A DNA stretch of 64,000 bases, from positions 24,236,504 through 24,300,503 of the forward strand of contig OZ037765.1 in the NCBI GenBank assembly GCA_964035545.1. Direction: 5' to 3'. The position numbers were made by a program, and so were the translations under genes. The stretch is from Bugula neritina (taxonomy: Eukaryota > Bryozoa > Gymnolaemata > Cheilostomatida > Bugulidae). The notes beneath the pieces were generated by a model. It had not been told where the DNA came from and searched no databases. It saw only the letters and a list, made by a program, of their open reading frames with translations. The number at the start of each line of letters is the position of its first letter. The stretch's first letter is position 1. Of this stretch, positions 12,101 to 24,044 are shown in pieces.

Positions 12101-14461
12101 TGTTGAAACCATTTTTAAAGTTGAAATATATTAACTTCAAAGACCTATTACATTTTGGCAAAGATAATTAGACCCAATTTTGGTTTGCTGAAACTAAATT
12201 GAAAATTAATAATGCAATAAAAGTTTGTTTTTTTTTCTGTGATTGCTTTTACCACAACCTGCTTATATGTACATATGTAGATATGCAGATATGCACATAT
12301 TATGTACACACACATACACGAACTGCATACACATATGTCCGTATATGTGCCTAAATGTATCACTTGAATATTTATATTATGTTACATAGAAATTAAAATC
12401 TTGCCTTCTGTTGAACAAGTTTAGTGAAGTGTAAAGCAGCTTCAACACTCTCTTGTCTGAGCCAGCTGAACGTGATGAGGTAGGTTGTGCTTTTAGTAAA
12501 GTAACTTTGATGAATTGGCCAGCAGCACTAGAGATGAAAATTCAATTCTCTTTTTAATATACGAAATCATGGAGAATGAATGCTATTAATTTTTTTAAAT
12601 AATGATCACGTTTGCAATTTAACTTATTTTAAACCCAACAGCTAATATTTGCAACTTGCAAGATATTTTAACAAAAAGTGTTGTGAAAGCTATATCTTTT
12701 GACAAGTAAATGTAACCTGAATGACTAAATATTGGTATAAAGCTTTGCTTTTTGAAAAAAAGCTGTTGGAACATACATTTACAATATTTTTGCCAAATGC
12801 AGTTATTATTTTAAACAAAGTATACCACCACTAATAATATTATGGTGTGTAATTAAAAGTTTACTCCACGGTTTCCACTTTAATTTTTTTGCAGAGTACA
12901 AGCTAATAACTTTTTAGCATTAAAATTTCAGCTACTGTTTTGCTAAAATAAAAGACTCTGGTATATTAAGTCAAACTAAAGTACATTAAAACAAGTTATC
13001 AGAAAATATTCAGTAGCCTCCGTCAGTTGCAACAGATTCTTGTAAGTCTAACTAAGATTTTGGAACATGTAAAACTTTACCTTTCTTCCTGTCATGTCCC
13101 ATAATTCAATAGTGATGTGTTCTGCATCTTCAATATTCTGTTTCTTTAGCACTTTTTCTACAGAAAAATAATTTTGTTAATGGCAGCAAAATGTACATAC
13201 GTGAGTGTAGATAGATGGATGAATAGATAGTGTAGATATAGATGCTTTTGTAAATAATTTTCCAATGTAAATGGCTACGTTATTCAATTATAACTATATC
13301 AATCAGTTTTCAGTACTCATGTAATCCTGCATTGTGCAGATACTCCATAGTCTATATATATAAAGTATCATCTATGTATTATGGTATACATACTTGCTAT
13401 AAAAGAATGAGTAGAAGGTTTCCATTTCGTCAACTCGACACCGTCAGTTGGTTTTGTACACAACTCATATACACCAGATACTAGGGATTTGATTAAACTG
13501 CTTTTACCACTCCCTCTATCTCCCAGCACCATTATTCTGTGACTTGACAGTCTACATTATAGACTGAGCTCTAATATCATTGAGCCTTCTTACAAACTTT
13601 ATCATTTTGAGCCTAAGTCTATATCTTCTTATACAGTTATCCTTCTAAGTGCTTACAGTTCAGTTTTTAACTTTTTCATACTTTGACTTTTTTAACTTGC
13701 CTATAGCTTGTCGGTTTAATTATCAAAGGGTATTAATTTTAGCTCTGTAATAGAGGTTTAAGAATTAGCAACTTTGTTTATCAAAAGTTATTTGCCACAA
13801 AGTAATTGCAATAATTTCAGTTTCTTAGTGATCATTAAGTAAACTATACCTTTGACCAAACTTATTTTGTTGAGCACCATGGTGTTAGAAGGTAACTTAT
13901 AATACTTTGAAGGCATAAACCTGAGAAGGCGAAATATCACATAGTGGATAACAAGATTACCATCACGAGTCATGAAAGTTGCACATTATTCAAACATATT
14001 TTGTCACATTGATAATAATCATGTAATACCAACAAGGGGTATAATATACTAGCTGATATTTTATGTTATATGCTAATGCAGTGGAAAACTATTTTACAAT
14101 CAACACATAGCATTTTGACATAACAGAGATGCACGCAGCATTATTGCACAACTCTTTTTTCTACATCTCATGTCTATATAATATTCTACTTCAGCCTAAC
14201 ACTTTCCGTTATAACTTACACCAACACCTTACCCAAAGTCTGTAACAGTTTGCTGTGTACTCGTCATGCTTTAATAGCTCACAAATAAAAAGAAAGGCTA
14301 CTGTGAAGCTGTGATGATAAATGCATACTCAGCAACTATGAGATATTCTAAGACTGTAATCTATACTCATCTATTGATTTTAAATTAACTAGGGTTTTAG
14401 CAAAACTAATAAATGTTTGGTAATACCTGATTAAAGAAGAATTACAAGTGTCAGTAGCCAT
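6117..14461 (-). CDS. Compact Roc-COR (ROCO family) GTPase with a C-terminal CaaX box
   Basis: The model has 15 exons and 823 residues: 14461-14427, 13551-13394, 13157-13081, 12527-12405, 12091-11934, 11752-11638, 11427-11104, 10690-10445, 10117-9923, 8824-8636, 8084-7926, 7417-7237, 7092-6959, 6822-6613, 6284-6117. The Roc domain starts almost at the N-terminus. It has a P-loop GDRGSGKS (residues 22-29), a switch I-like PTDGVEL, a DxxG motif as WDMTGRK (85-88), and a TSxxD guanine-specificity motif in ILIGTSCTAD (142-147). The COR domain follows, about 223-600, with LANLSCLFHLDG, GVIREVLFPLLW, NYPEKQIML and WERGLLC. The protein ends SSSKVCIIL, a CaaX sequence of the type used by geranylgeranyltransferase I. 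There are no leucine-rich repeats and no kinase, unlike LRRK1/2; MFHAS1-like proteins are the nearest plan. Introns 4 and 5 (12404-12092 and 11933-11753) begin with GC. The 7417 acceptor is the weakest join. Family and domain calls are firm. Membrane anchoring is inferred. Confidence 0.85.
6288..6343. repeat. Microsatellites (GTAA)n and (TA)n in the last ROCO intron
   Basis: A short AAGT/GTAA run begins at about 6288 and is followed by an almost pure TA tract at 6311-6343. They sit just inside the final intron of the ROCO gene, next to the acceptor at 6285-6286. Confidence 0.85.
8935..9080 (-). repeat. Possible SINE tail fragment inside a ROCO intron
   Basis: Read on the minus strand, this stretch contains ATTGGTGGGAGCATC followed by CATAATTGCTT. 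It loosely resembles the post-B-box tail of the SINE remnant at 4800-4932, which has ATTGGTGATG, AGAGCATCGAG and CACAATTTC. The match is partial and judged by eye. It lies in the 1.1-kb intron between exons 9 and 10, which otherwise shows nothing recognisable. Confidence 0.25.
10794..10860. repeat. Short tandem repeat, about 15-bp unit, 4 copies
   Basis: Four imperfect copies of a GGTAATAATGGCACA-like unit stand side by side in the ROCO intron between exons 7 and 8. Each unit starts with GGTAA, which resembles a splice donor, but they lie wholly within the intron. Confidence 0.8.
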
Positions 14462-17400
14462 AACAGCACTAAGCAAGCAAAGCTAATTATCAGCTCAGAT
14501 TTGTCAATCTGTTTCTTATGAAACACACAACTTATATATAATTGAATTCAATAAATTTGTTATAAACTGCATTGACTATAAACAACTACAACTCTGTTGT
14601 ATAATATAACTGTTATCTTCACTTATAGCTCTTGCACTAGAAGCAGCTCTGTTATTAGCAGACAAGTATAGAGCACATCCTGTAGTGATTGAACTGCACA
14701 AGCACAGGGAGCGCAGGTGCAAATGTACTGATCTTTCATACAGCAATTAGTTCCACTATGTTATGTGTGGAATTATGAAATTGCCTGCCCATAAAAATAA
14801 ACGAACTCCGAATGAGAATGTTGCACGAAACATGGGCGCAGACTGAGGCCATAGTTTTGTGGCAGAGCGTTAACAAGAATATAAAAATAATGTTTGCAAA
14901 TGAAATCATCTGTGAATGCAGGACTGTGTGATCAAAGAACAATTTTTCTCTCAAACGAACTATTCATTTCTTTGCACTCTGACAGCTAAACAGAAAAGAC
15001 TACCTCAAGTAAAATATTCAAAACAGGCAGCAAATAAGGTGTATCTTGTGATGAATCCAACCAGCTATCTAACAGCAATATAGCTGAATCATACTTTAAT
15101 AGCCTGTTTTTATTATTATAGCTTTTTGCATATCATTTTTTACTTTTCTATCCTATAGTCATGTCTGCAATAACAATCTAACTAAGTGTTGTAGTTACAA
15201 AACGCAAAAGAATTGATAGCAAATTAATTTTGTTAGGGGCTTTGACTTAAAATTTATTGAGTTCATGAATCCGTTTGACTCAGTTAATGTGAATATTTAA
15301 AAGTCTTTGCAAAGGCTAACTACAACAACTTGAGTTTTATAAGATTTATTGGAGGAGATTATCAACTTGGTGGGAAATCAGTAACAAAAAAAGGGAGTTA
15401 TCCTTTCATCATTGGTTGGAATGAGTCATTAGCCTACCCAGCAGTGTACTTTGTTCTGTCACAACATGCGTGCTAACAAACGTGCTAATGGTTTGACGCA
15501 GCATGGAGTGTATATAATAATATAATTATAATGTTCCCATTTATAAAGTAGCATTAAAGTGAAAGGTCAAAAGGCTAAAAGTTAGGACGATTGTAGTTGG
15601 ATTCCCCTAGGAATATGGCACTGGCTAAGATAATCAACGTTTTTACTTATAATGAATGCAGGAACAGGTTAGTTAATTCCATAAAGTTCACGCTCACACA
15701 CCTTGCAGTTGATTAACGTGTTGCTATCCCCAGAAGTTTTGTTCGCCCAGGATGATGACTTGTAAACCATTTCGCTCTACCATAAGTATGCACACACTGG
15801 GTATGCATTGCTTGACTATCAGGCAATCAAGCTATTATTTATTTCATAGAACACTTATAAAACAGTGTGAAAGCTCTAGAATAGAATCAGCTCAGAGAAA
15901 ATTATGAAGTCAAAGACAAAAAGTACTAATAAGAAAATCAGGCTCACAAACACACACTGTACAAAAGTAAAATCTAATGATAATTTAACATAGATAGTCT
16001 GTAAAAACATAAACTGCTTATAAAACAGTTTATCTAGATTTCTGGTAAATTAAAGGCTAAAAGGTAAATTCAAGATGTCATTTTATAAGGGAGAGCACAA
16101 CTTCTAATATGAGATGCTAATTATTACCGTCAATACTTCAAGAAAGACTTAACAAATTTTGCATAAACACCGATGCTAAAGAGAATTTTGACACACAGTA
16201 GGCAAAAGTAACTTGAATGTTACACAAAGTATCTTCAAGCCTTAACCTTCTCGTGGCCAGCTGTAAAGCTATTTTAAGATATTAATCAATTCAATTATTT
16301 CGGTCTTATACAGACAGCAAGAGCAAGTTTTTGGTTATTTAAGTTAAACAAATTTAATACAATTGGCCATGCACATAATCATAGCTATCATTTACTTCAT
16401 CATAGCTAAAAATGATATCTTCTAAATATATTGACTGTTACGTAATGCCGGAGCATTCATTAGATACTACACAGTTCTTATTACCTGTAAATATTATGCT
16501 GATATATAATGTTAATGTGTCTTTTCAAAAAATGTAAACCTGTTCAAATGCTGGACAAGCCTGGCTTTACTGAGTTAGCATTTTGTTGGGCACATAATAA
16601 CACTAGAAGGATGTTATTTTTTATCTATGATTGAAAATTAGCATCCAGGGTTTAGAGTTCATACCATATTTCATATAAAGTATATGATCGCCTAATACTT
16701 AGTCTACTTACATTTAAAGATGTGTATACTATTACAGCTAACTTTACAGCTATAATAAACTTGATGCATCACATGGTGCTCTTTGTTTTGTTGCTTTAAA
16801 TTCATATGTTTTGTAAAAAAGCAACACACTACCCTAGTTATGAAATCAACTGTAAGTGGGTTATGGTGAGGCATTAAAAGGTTATCACTAGGTTAAAAAG
16901 CTTTTTGGTGAAATCCAAGTTCTATAGATTAGTTGTAATAATAGAGATTATTTGACTACCTACTAGAACAGTGTGTATTGCTTATATAATGGGAATTATT
17001 ATCTTGCACATCAGCAATATTAACTGCTACAAAGTGTTTAGCATCGTAAACTTAAAATGCTATCAACTATTTTTACAGTTCTTAGAGTTGTTTACACATC
17101 ATGAGTTGATGCATTGATGTAAACAAATAACATACAGCCAAACGTTGTCCACCAGGGCTCATAAAGTTTGCAAAGTATTACTATCTCAATTTCTAACCTT
17201 TGCTGCTTCTAATCACTACCTTCAGTTTGACAAGAGGTAACCAAAGGTTAATGAGCATAAAGAGGGATTTGGCAACCACTTTTTATATACATGTAACTTG
17301 AAATTGTGGACTCCTCCACTCAAGTCCATCTTCCAATATTTAGGATAACAAAAAAGTAAAGATAACATTTCACAAGAGTCACGTTATCAGGCCATATTAA

Positions 17401-18978
17401 TATATGGTGTGTTATCAGTGCCAAGCACACACAAGTATGCTGCTCATTCCAGCAAAAACTTGCCAGATACAATAATAGGAAACATTTTCAGTTTGGATGT
17501 GAAATTTTCCCACATTGTAATATCAACATATGAAAAAGCTCTGATTTGTCATTGCCAGACTGTGCACTACAAGAAGTATTTAGTTGTATAAGCTAATACA
17601 ATGTAATACAATGTATTGTATGCTATAACATAATATAGCATTACAATTGACAATGTAAAGTAACACAATAATCAGCATAAGATAATAACGAAATACCACA
17701 TTGTCATATAGTATATATAATATCCTGCTGTGGCGTGACATGCGACATGCGTTAGTGCTCGCATAAACAAAATTTTTCAAGTATTTATATTAAAATAGCT
17801 TGCGTTTGCATAGAATACAAACTTCGTAGCTACACATAAAATTTTCACAGTATTACTTTTAGATAGTGCAGACATGTATAAATTACATAGAATATTATAA
17901 TGATGCTGTAAGCTGTCAATCATTTTGTATAAAAATTTGTATAAAGAGCAACAGAATGGTGAGACTGGTTTTCTCATTTAGAGCTCTTCTGTAAAAATAT
18001 ATTATAAATGATGTATTGCAACAGAAGCTCTGGATATGCCAGTTCATAATACTTAGTAATAAGTCTTTCGCTTATATGCATTATATATGTATTTAAAAAA
18101 AATTACGAGAGAAGCTTTTACTGGAGTCAAAAATACAATGCTTATAAATATTATCTTTCTTATTTTAAAGATATGATATAAAACTTGCTGCATGTTGTTT
18201 ATTAGCAGTTTGACTTCTTAATAATTTATAAGACTTCAATTTTAAACATCCAATAAGTTGACCCTAAGTTTCGTGGATGAAAAAAACATTTATAAACATT
18301 TTGGTGACATAGATATGCTTCTATCTATTATTTATGAACAACGCTGCAAAGGCGTAATCTACACTATTTTATTACAAAATTTCTTCGTTCAAAATGAGTT
18401 TATTTTACAGATGCAACAGAAGTACGTTTTAGAACTTTTTTTACAGAAGAACAATTGCAGATCATAGTTTACTCAGATCAATTACCACTAGTCCACCTAA
18501 CACTTCTTAGTGTAGTGAAATATAACACATGGTGACAGTGTGGTGCATTTTTCATATTGTCACTTCCACCATGGAGCAAAACACCTGCAGAGCTGCTGCT
18601 AAACTGTCAGCAGCCATTAATTCAAGCATTCTTTAATCAAATGCTATAATAACTATGATCACTTTGTGTGCAAAGCATTGCTAAAAGAATCAAATCAGTT
18701 GTAAATCTTGTTAATGCAGTTTGTGTATTTATATAATTATATACATTTAACATATAGCTCAATCAATTGATTATGCTTCATATTCAAGCACAGCTACACC
18801 AGAATATAAAAAAATAAAGCAATATTTTGTCGCAACATTTGTGAAGCAACTCCTTAATGGCACTAGAATTTAGCTCAACAGTTTATAGCATCTACATGTA
18901 TGTATTGGTAGCTAAAATATAATACAAGGGAACTAACAGTGTTGTACTATGTAGAGTTAGTCTGAAAATTCTTCATAT
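14462..18978. other. Intergenic region between ROCO and SOUL-1
   Basis: This is about 4.5 kb with no supported gene. It should contain the ROCO promoter, since that gene starts at 14461 on the minus strand. I found no TATA box, RNA gene, or exon with paired splice sites. One plus-strand open stretch at about 14594-14731 is discussed among the rejected items. Confidence 0.55.
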
Positions 18979-20591
18979 CTATTTCTTCATGATCCAGATT
19001 TCGTTATATCTGTTGAAAATTTTCCATGGTCCGTTGTACACTGCAGTGAAGAACATAGGATCAACAGTATAGGACTGACCATCTCGATCCAAGTCTGCTT
19101 TCAAGTTATTGAACTCCATAGCGAATAATTGATCTCCGTAAATTAAATCGTAAATTACATCGCTGAAGATCCAGGTGGTGAATGGCCTACAATTTCAAAT
19201 TATAATCAGTTATAATTTTTTTTAGTTGCTTGTTTTAGAAGAGTTTTATATTACTACATTATTTAAAGATTACAATGATGGGAACACCATATTTATATAC
19301 TAAACTTAAGCTATCGGCTTGCTTACCTAACAAAGTACTCATCTTTGGCAGCTCTGTAAATCTCAACATCTGTGTTAGTGGGCTTAGGGGGATTGTCACT
19401 CATGTTAGCTGGAACCATAAAATTCATCCAGACTTCATCTTTTGCATGACTGTTCACCACAGGCACAGTCATGTCCATGGTTTCATCTAAAATCAGAAAG
19501 AAAGCATTCTTAGCATTGTAAACTAACTAGTTGTTTGACTCAGCTTTGCAACTTTGCCATAATGTCTTGTAACCTTCATTTTAACTAAAGTAACACAAGA
19601 CAAGTCAAGCAACTGGAAAAAAATACAATTGACTGAAGTATTTACAAGTGAGCAAACTTAAAGAAAAACTGTATTAATTTATACTTAGCTTTATTAACAT
19701 GAAAATCTGAAGTACGATCTGCAAGCAACCTGAGAAGTGCAACTATATTTTATACCCTAAATCTAAAGTAAGAAAATTTGCTTTTAAATCTAATTAGTTA
19801 CCCCATCGGGCAGAAATAATTATATAACTGTCTTCATGGAAAACAACAATATGACGATGATCCATTAAATCAAAATAATTACTGTAAACTTTACTTACTC
19901 CTCTCATTTTCTCCTTGAATATAACGGAAGAGTTTCATGAATGCTTCTTTTGTAGAATACTTATCTTCCCAGTAATCAGCAGTCAGGTTTGACACCTGAG
20001 TGCTGCTCCACACTGAAGGACTATATTCACGCAGTTCATATCCCTGAAATTCCATAACAAAACCCTTTACAAGTAATGGAAGCAGAAATACAGCCAAAAA
20101 GTTGCCAGTCAAAATGTTTGGCTATTCAATCTGATTTATGAAACACTTCAAGTCAAAAAATACCAATTCCAAGATGAATAAGCATGGGTTGTTTCACCCA
20201 GCTATACAAGGTATGCGCAGTAATGGAGAATTGAGAAGTCCCCATGTTTTTTAGAAAAAGAAAAGCAGCAAAAGAATTTTTAGTTCCCAGAAATTCTAGC
20301 TGGAATTTTAACCCTCAACCTAAACAAAAGTTCATAAAGAAAATTAATTAAAGAAATATTTCTAGATACTGCGCCTATATGACCATTACTTGAGTTTTAG
20401 CATTCCCCATAAGTGACTTTGACTAAAAGACTACTCACATTAAAACTCTGTATTACACGATATTCGGGGCACTCGTATTCTCTACAAAAGTCAGGCTTCT
20501 TTGTAATAGGAGTTTCTGAAAAAACATTCCAGAGCCATGGAGCTGCTGCCGACAGCTGTATTACAGCAACAAGAAGCAGTAAAGTCTTCAT
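18979..20591 (-). CDS. Secreted SOUL / heme-binding protein 2-like protein, copy 1
   Basis: Four exons (20591-20439, 20043-19899, 19486-19327, 19186-18979) encode 221 residues. An N-terminal signal peptide (MKTLLLLVAVIQLSAAA) is followed by a C-x4-C pair (residues 36 and 41, FCREYEC). The SOUL domain then runs to the end: GYELREY near residue 52, LFRYIQGEN, TVPVV, WMNFMVPANM, and a C-terminal YNEIWIMKK. The order matches human HEBP2 (recalled), in which SOUL proteins bind heme or related tetrapyrroles. The signal peptide is extra to HEBP1/2, so this copy probably acts outside the cell or in the endomembrane system. It is one of a tandem pair with identical intron phases. Heme binding is inferred from the family; no ligand residue can be named from sequence alone. 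Confidence 0.9.
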
Positions 20592-20662
20592 GGCTTGTAA
20601 AACGACTTTCTGTTGAAGTAAGAAGAAAAGTTGAAGATGCTACTTAGTGGTGAGGACACTTT

Positions 20663-20670
20663 CTTTTATA
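20663..20670 (-). promoter_or_regulatory. TATA box of SOUL copy 1
   Basis: On the minus strand the sequence TATAAAAG lies 72 bp upstream of the ATG. The same motif stands at almost the same distance before copy 2, which supports its being real. Confidence 0.75.
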
Positions 20671-22289
20671 CCTAAAGTAACCACGTGGTCATGTGATCAA
20701 ACACACATATTGACTTTTAGTGCCTAGACCAATCTTTGCTTACATAACCTTCATTTATTTTGACAGCATCTGGTTTTTATAAGGAATAAAATCTTGTATA
20801 ATTATTTTTTGATTGCATAAGCAAAAATATTTAAATAAGACTATCAAGTTTTGATTCACTAGCTGAAAATATTAGGGTGAAAGGTCCAGGATATCAGCTG
20901 GCTTGTATAAAAAATGCTATTCATTCATTATGCACATAATATCTTGATGCTGACAAAACAGATTTCAACTACTCAAAATTATGATGGCAAAAAGCTGCAG
21001 ACCATTGAAAAAAATAGATTACATTCATAAATATAGTGTTTGTATAGTAAACTGGGCTTATTTTCTGCAGTTAATCCTCCCTGATGCTCATTATACAATT
21101 GCACCTCTGCATTAAACTGCACCACACCAAATCGGCACTTTCTAGATCCTGTTGCTATATAACGTGACCTGTTTACTAGTACAATTTTTTTACCAAACAG
21201 TTATATTTGAGAGCTAGGGCTGCACTGTAGGCAGAGCTTGTCTGCAAAGGCTAAATGTGTATAGCTTTGCATATATTTTAATACACTGTTTTTAATTGGA
21301 CATGAAAATAATAAAAGATGATTTCACAATCAATTTTCATCAGCAATAGCAATATAATTTGCACGAAATTTTTTTCTTGATGTTAATACAGGAATACAGA
21401 CTGCCTTACTGATACAAACTCACAATGGAACCAAATATTTACAAATATAGTAATTCTTTCCAGGAATTACTTCTTTCTGTTTAGCATGGTATATAGATCA
21501 CCCAAACAGCTAAATAATTTTTTACCACCAAAACATGCCAGCTGCGTCAGTTTCTTTTTTAAATATTGTAGCACGCATTTATTTATAATATTCAAACTCT
21601 TTAGCATTCAGTCATGCCTTTTCATAGAGCTTGCAGTGATATTTTTTCTAACTATGTGCAAAAAGCCAATGTTTGCACTAAGCCAATTTAGAAAGGTCCT
21701 TAGTCTATATAGATGTCAGTCTAAATAGATGTCGCATACAGTGAGACTAAGCTGGTATTCTGATATAATATTAATGCAACCATTTATCTGGCCAGGTTGA
21801 GCAGTCAGTTATGATTCAATAAAGTTTTAGTAATCCATGTCTTGGTTTCTTTTGCTTACTATTGCTGCTAAACCCCTTCCCAAAATGATGACTAACAGAT
21901 TATAGAAAGATCATAACAACAGCTACACGTTCTACAGAAGTTTAGTTGATAATACATTGTCATCAGTTTTCTTATTATTTTATTATTTATAAAACATTTT
22001 TTAAAACTGTAAAGCAGGTGGAGTTAATATTTAACCCTGCCCAGAATTGTTCATAAAAGCCGCAAATGAATACAAATTTATTATAATTGGCTGTCAGCCA
22101 ACATTTAGTTCAACAAAAGAGCACAGATCTACTCATAGATATCAAAAACAATGCATTTACCAAAGTTATATCAATAAATCTGCAATAAAAGCAATTACAG
22201 GTAACTATCATGCCCATTGTTTTTTAATAATAACAATAAAAATATTATGTAACAAAATACAATTAAAACATAGTTAAAAAATGATGCAT
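20671..22289. other. Spacer between the two SOUL genes
   Basis: About 1.6 kb of AT-rich sequence holds the upstream region of copy 1 and the end of the copy 2 transcript. Open frames here are short and lack splice-site support. Nothing else recognisable was seen. Confidence 0.6.
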
Positions 22290-22295
22290 TTTATT
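22290..22295 (-). terminator. Poly(A) signal of SOUL copy 2
   Basis: AATAAA on the minus strand, 52 bp past the stop codon of SOUL copy 2. Confidence 0.6.
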
Positions 22296-22346
22296 AAAGT
22301 TTCAAGTCATATTTTACAATGAAATAGTTTGTCAATAGCATGAACT

Positions 22347-23962
22347 CTATTGCTTCATGATCCAAACTTCATTATGTCTATGAAGGAACGTTGTTGGGCC
22401 ATTGTAAACTGCAGTGAAGAACATGGGGTCAATTGTATAAGGTTGCCCATCTCGGTCTAAATCTGCCTTCAACTGTTCAAACTGGTAAATGAAGCGATTT
22501 TTAGGCACCCAGCTTCCAGGTACCCACGTAGTAAAGGATCTAAAATTGAGTCACTTTTATAAAATATATTCAATCTAAATAACACCAAGATGCATTGACA
22601 TCTAGTTTGTGGAGACCCGTAGAGTCCCACAACCCACTATTGACATTGACAGTTACAATTATTTTGGCAATAACTATCTACAAACCTAAGCTAGGTACTC
22701 ATAATTTTAAAAAAAATCTGCTGTTGCAGTACTTTCCAGCATTATGCTAATACCAGGATGTGTACTGACATAGCACAAACAGGCTTCAATGAGCAGTAAT
22801 TAAAACTCATATCTTCAATTTCGGTAGTCAATATTACAAGATTTTAATGTTTCATTTGTCATAAGGAATGCATATTCTCGTTTAGCATGCTTTTATATTA
22901 TACCTAACATAGTACTGATCACTATCAGCTCTGTAAATCTGAACATCTGTATCAGTGGGCTGAGGGGGATTGTCACTCATGTTAGCTGGAATCATAAAAT
23001 TCATCCAGACTTCATCTTTCTCATGGCTGTAGACCACAGGCACAGTTCTAGCAACGGTTATATCTAAATAGAAATATAATAGTACTGTTAGGACTATTTA
23101 CCATTGTTATGCTTTAGTTTAAAAGCTTAGAGGCTTGCTGGCTTCACTTCACATGTATATATCATAAAAAAAATGTATGCTACAGGAAGGCAAACTGTCA
23201 TTTAAATAGCATAAAACTGATTAAACAGTGTTTTCGCAATAATACTCACTCCTATCATTTGCCCCTCGGATGTAGTTAAAAAGCTTCATATAAGCAACGA
23301 TAGAATCATCTCTATTCTCCCAGTACTCCATGTCCAAAGAAGGCACTTTAGCAGAGGCCCACACCGAAGGGCGGTATGTTCTTAGTTCATATCCCTGATT
23401 GAATTTAATAAAATTAACCTAGTATTTCTATAAACTTTAAAAACTGATATAATTAAGTTTTCCTACACTCATGTTTTCACTATTAAAAAAAACCTAGCTA
23501 TATATATATTTGAAAGTGAATAGATTGTCAATATCAGTATATAATATTTCATCATATTATTAATTTCTTTTCATTAGCAGAGTATTATTAGTATTATTAG
23601 ATGATTCTGCTGAACATGTGTTTGTAGTGATGAGATACCATAAAAATGCTACAGTTTGAGTAAAAAAATGGTTAAACAAGTTAACCAACTTGTGGTGCCT
23701 TAAAGTTTTTAAAAACTTTTTAAATGATGGTCTTGGTAATTTAGGAACCAGTTGTTACTAGACTTGTTATTTGTTAAAGCGATTAACTTACCTCCAACTG
23801 TTCTGTTTCGTATTCTGGACATTCATATTTTCCACAGAATTTAGGCTTGGGAATTGGGGCAGCTGTAGAGGTTGTAGGAGCAGTTGAATCCCAAATACGA
23901 AAGTTGAACCATGGCATGGCAATTGAAAGCTGCAGCAAACATGCAAATACTAAGAACTTCAT
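22347..23962 (-). CDS. Secreted SOUL / heme-binding protein 2-like protein, copy 2
   Basis: Four exons (23962-23792, 23394-23250, 23063-22904, 22539-22347) encode 222 residues. The signal peptide is [18 protein letters not shown] short Thr/Pro/Ala-rich linker (about 26-40) precedes the C-x4-C pair at residues 43 and 48 (FCGKYEC). The SOUL domain follows with [32 protein letters not shown], and a C-terminal HNEVWIMKQ. The gene structure is the same as copy 1: exons 2 and 3 are exactly 145 and 160 bp in both, and all phases agree, so this is a tandem duplicate. Exon 3 DNA is nearly identical in part while exon 1 has diverged strongly. Function is inferred to be secreted tetrapyrrole binding. 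Confidence 0.9.
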
Positions 23963-24036
23963 TGCTGTATTTTTCTTTCAACAATCACACTACAAGTAAT
24001 AACTTGATTTTGTTTCTTGTTCACCAACAACCTCTT

Positions 24037-24044
24037 CTTTTATA
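24037..24044 (-). promoter_or_regulatory. TATA box of SOUL copy 2
   Basis: On the minus strand TATAAAAG lies 75 bp upstream of the ATG, matching the position of the box in copy 1. Confidence 0.75.

Noticed and set aside
13788-13973. Possible extra ROCO exon with a weakly LRR-like segment ending in a GT donor
   Set aside because: The donor is phase 1, but the first Roc exon needs phase 2. The small exon at 14461-14427 fits phase, has an ATG and closes the frame.
14594-14731. Plus-strand open stretch of about 46 codons with a hydrophobic start, opposite the ROCO 5' end
   Set aside because: It has no start codon, an uncertain acceptor and no partner exon or family. It is kept only as a curiosity.
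18258-18467. Plus-strand open frame of 69 codons
   Set aside because: No splice signals, family match or neighbouring exon. It is downstream of a minus-strand gene and AT-rich.
19275-19490. Plus-strand open frame of 71 codons
   Set aside because: Antisense to SOUL copy 1 exon 3.
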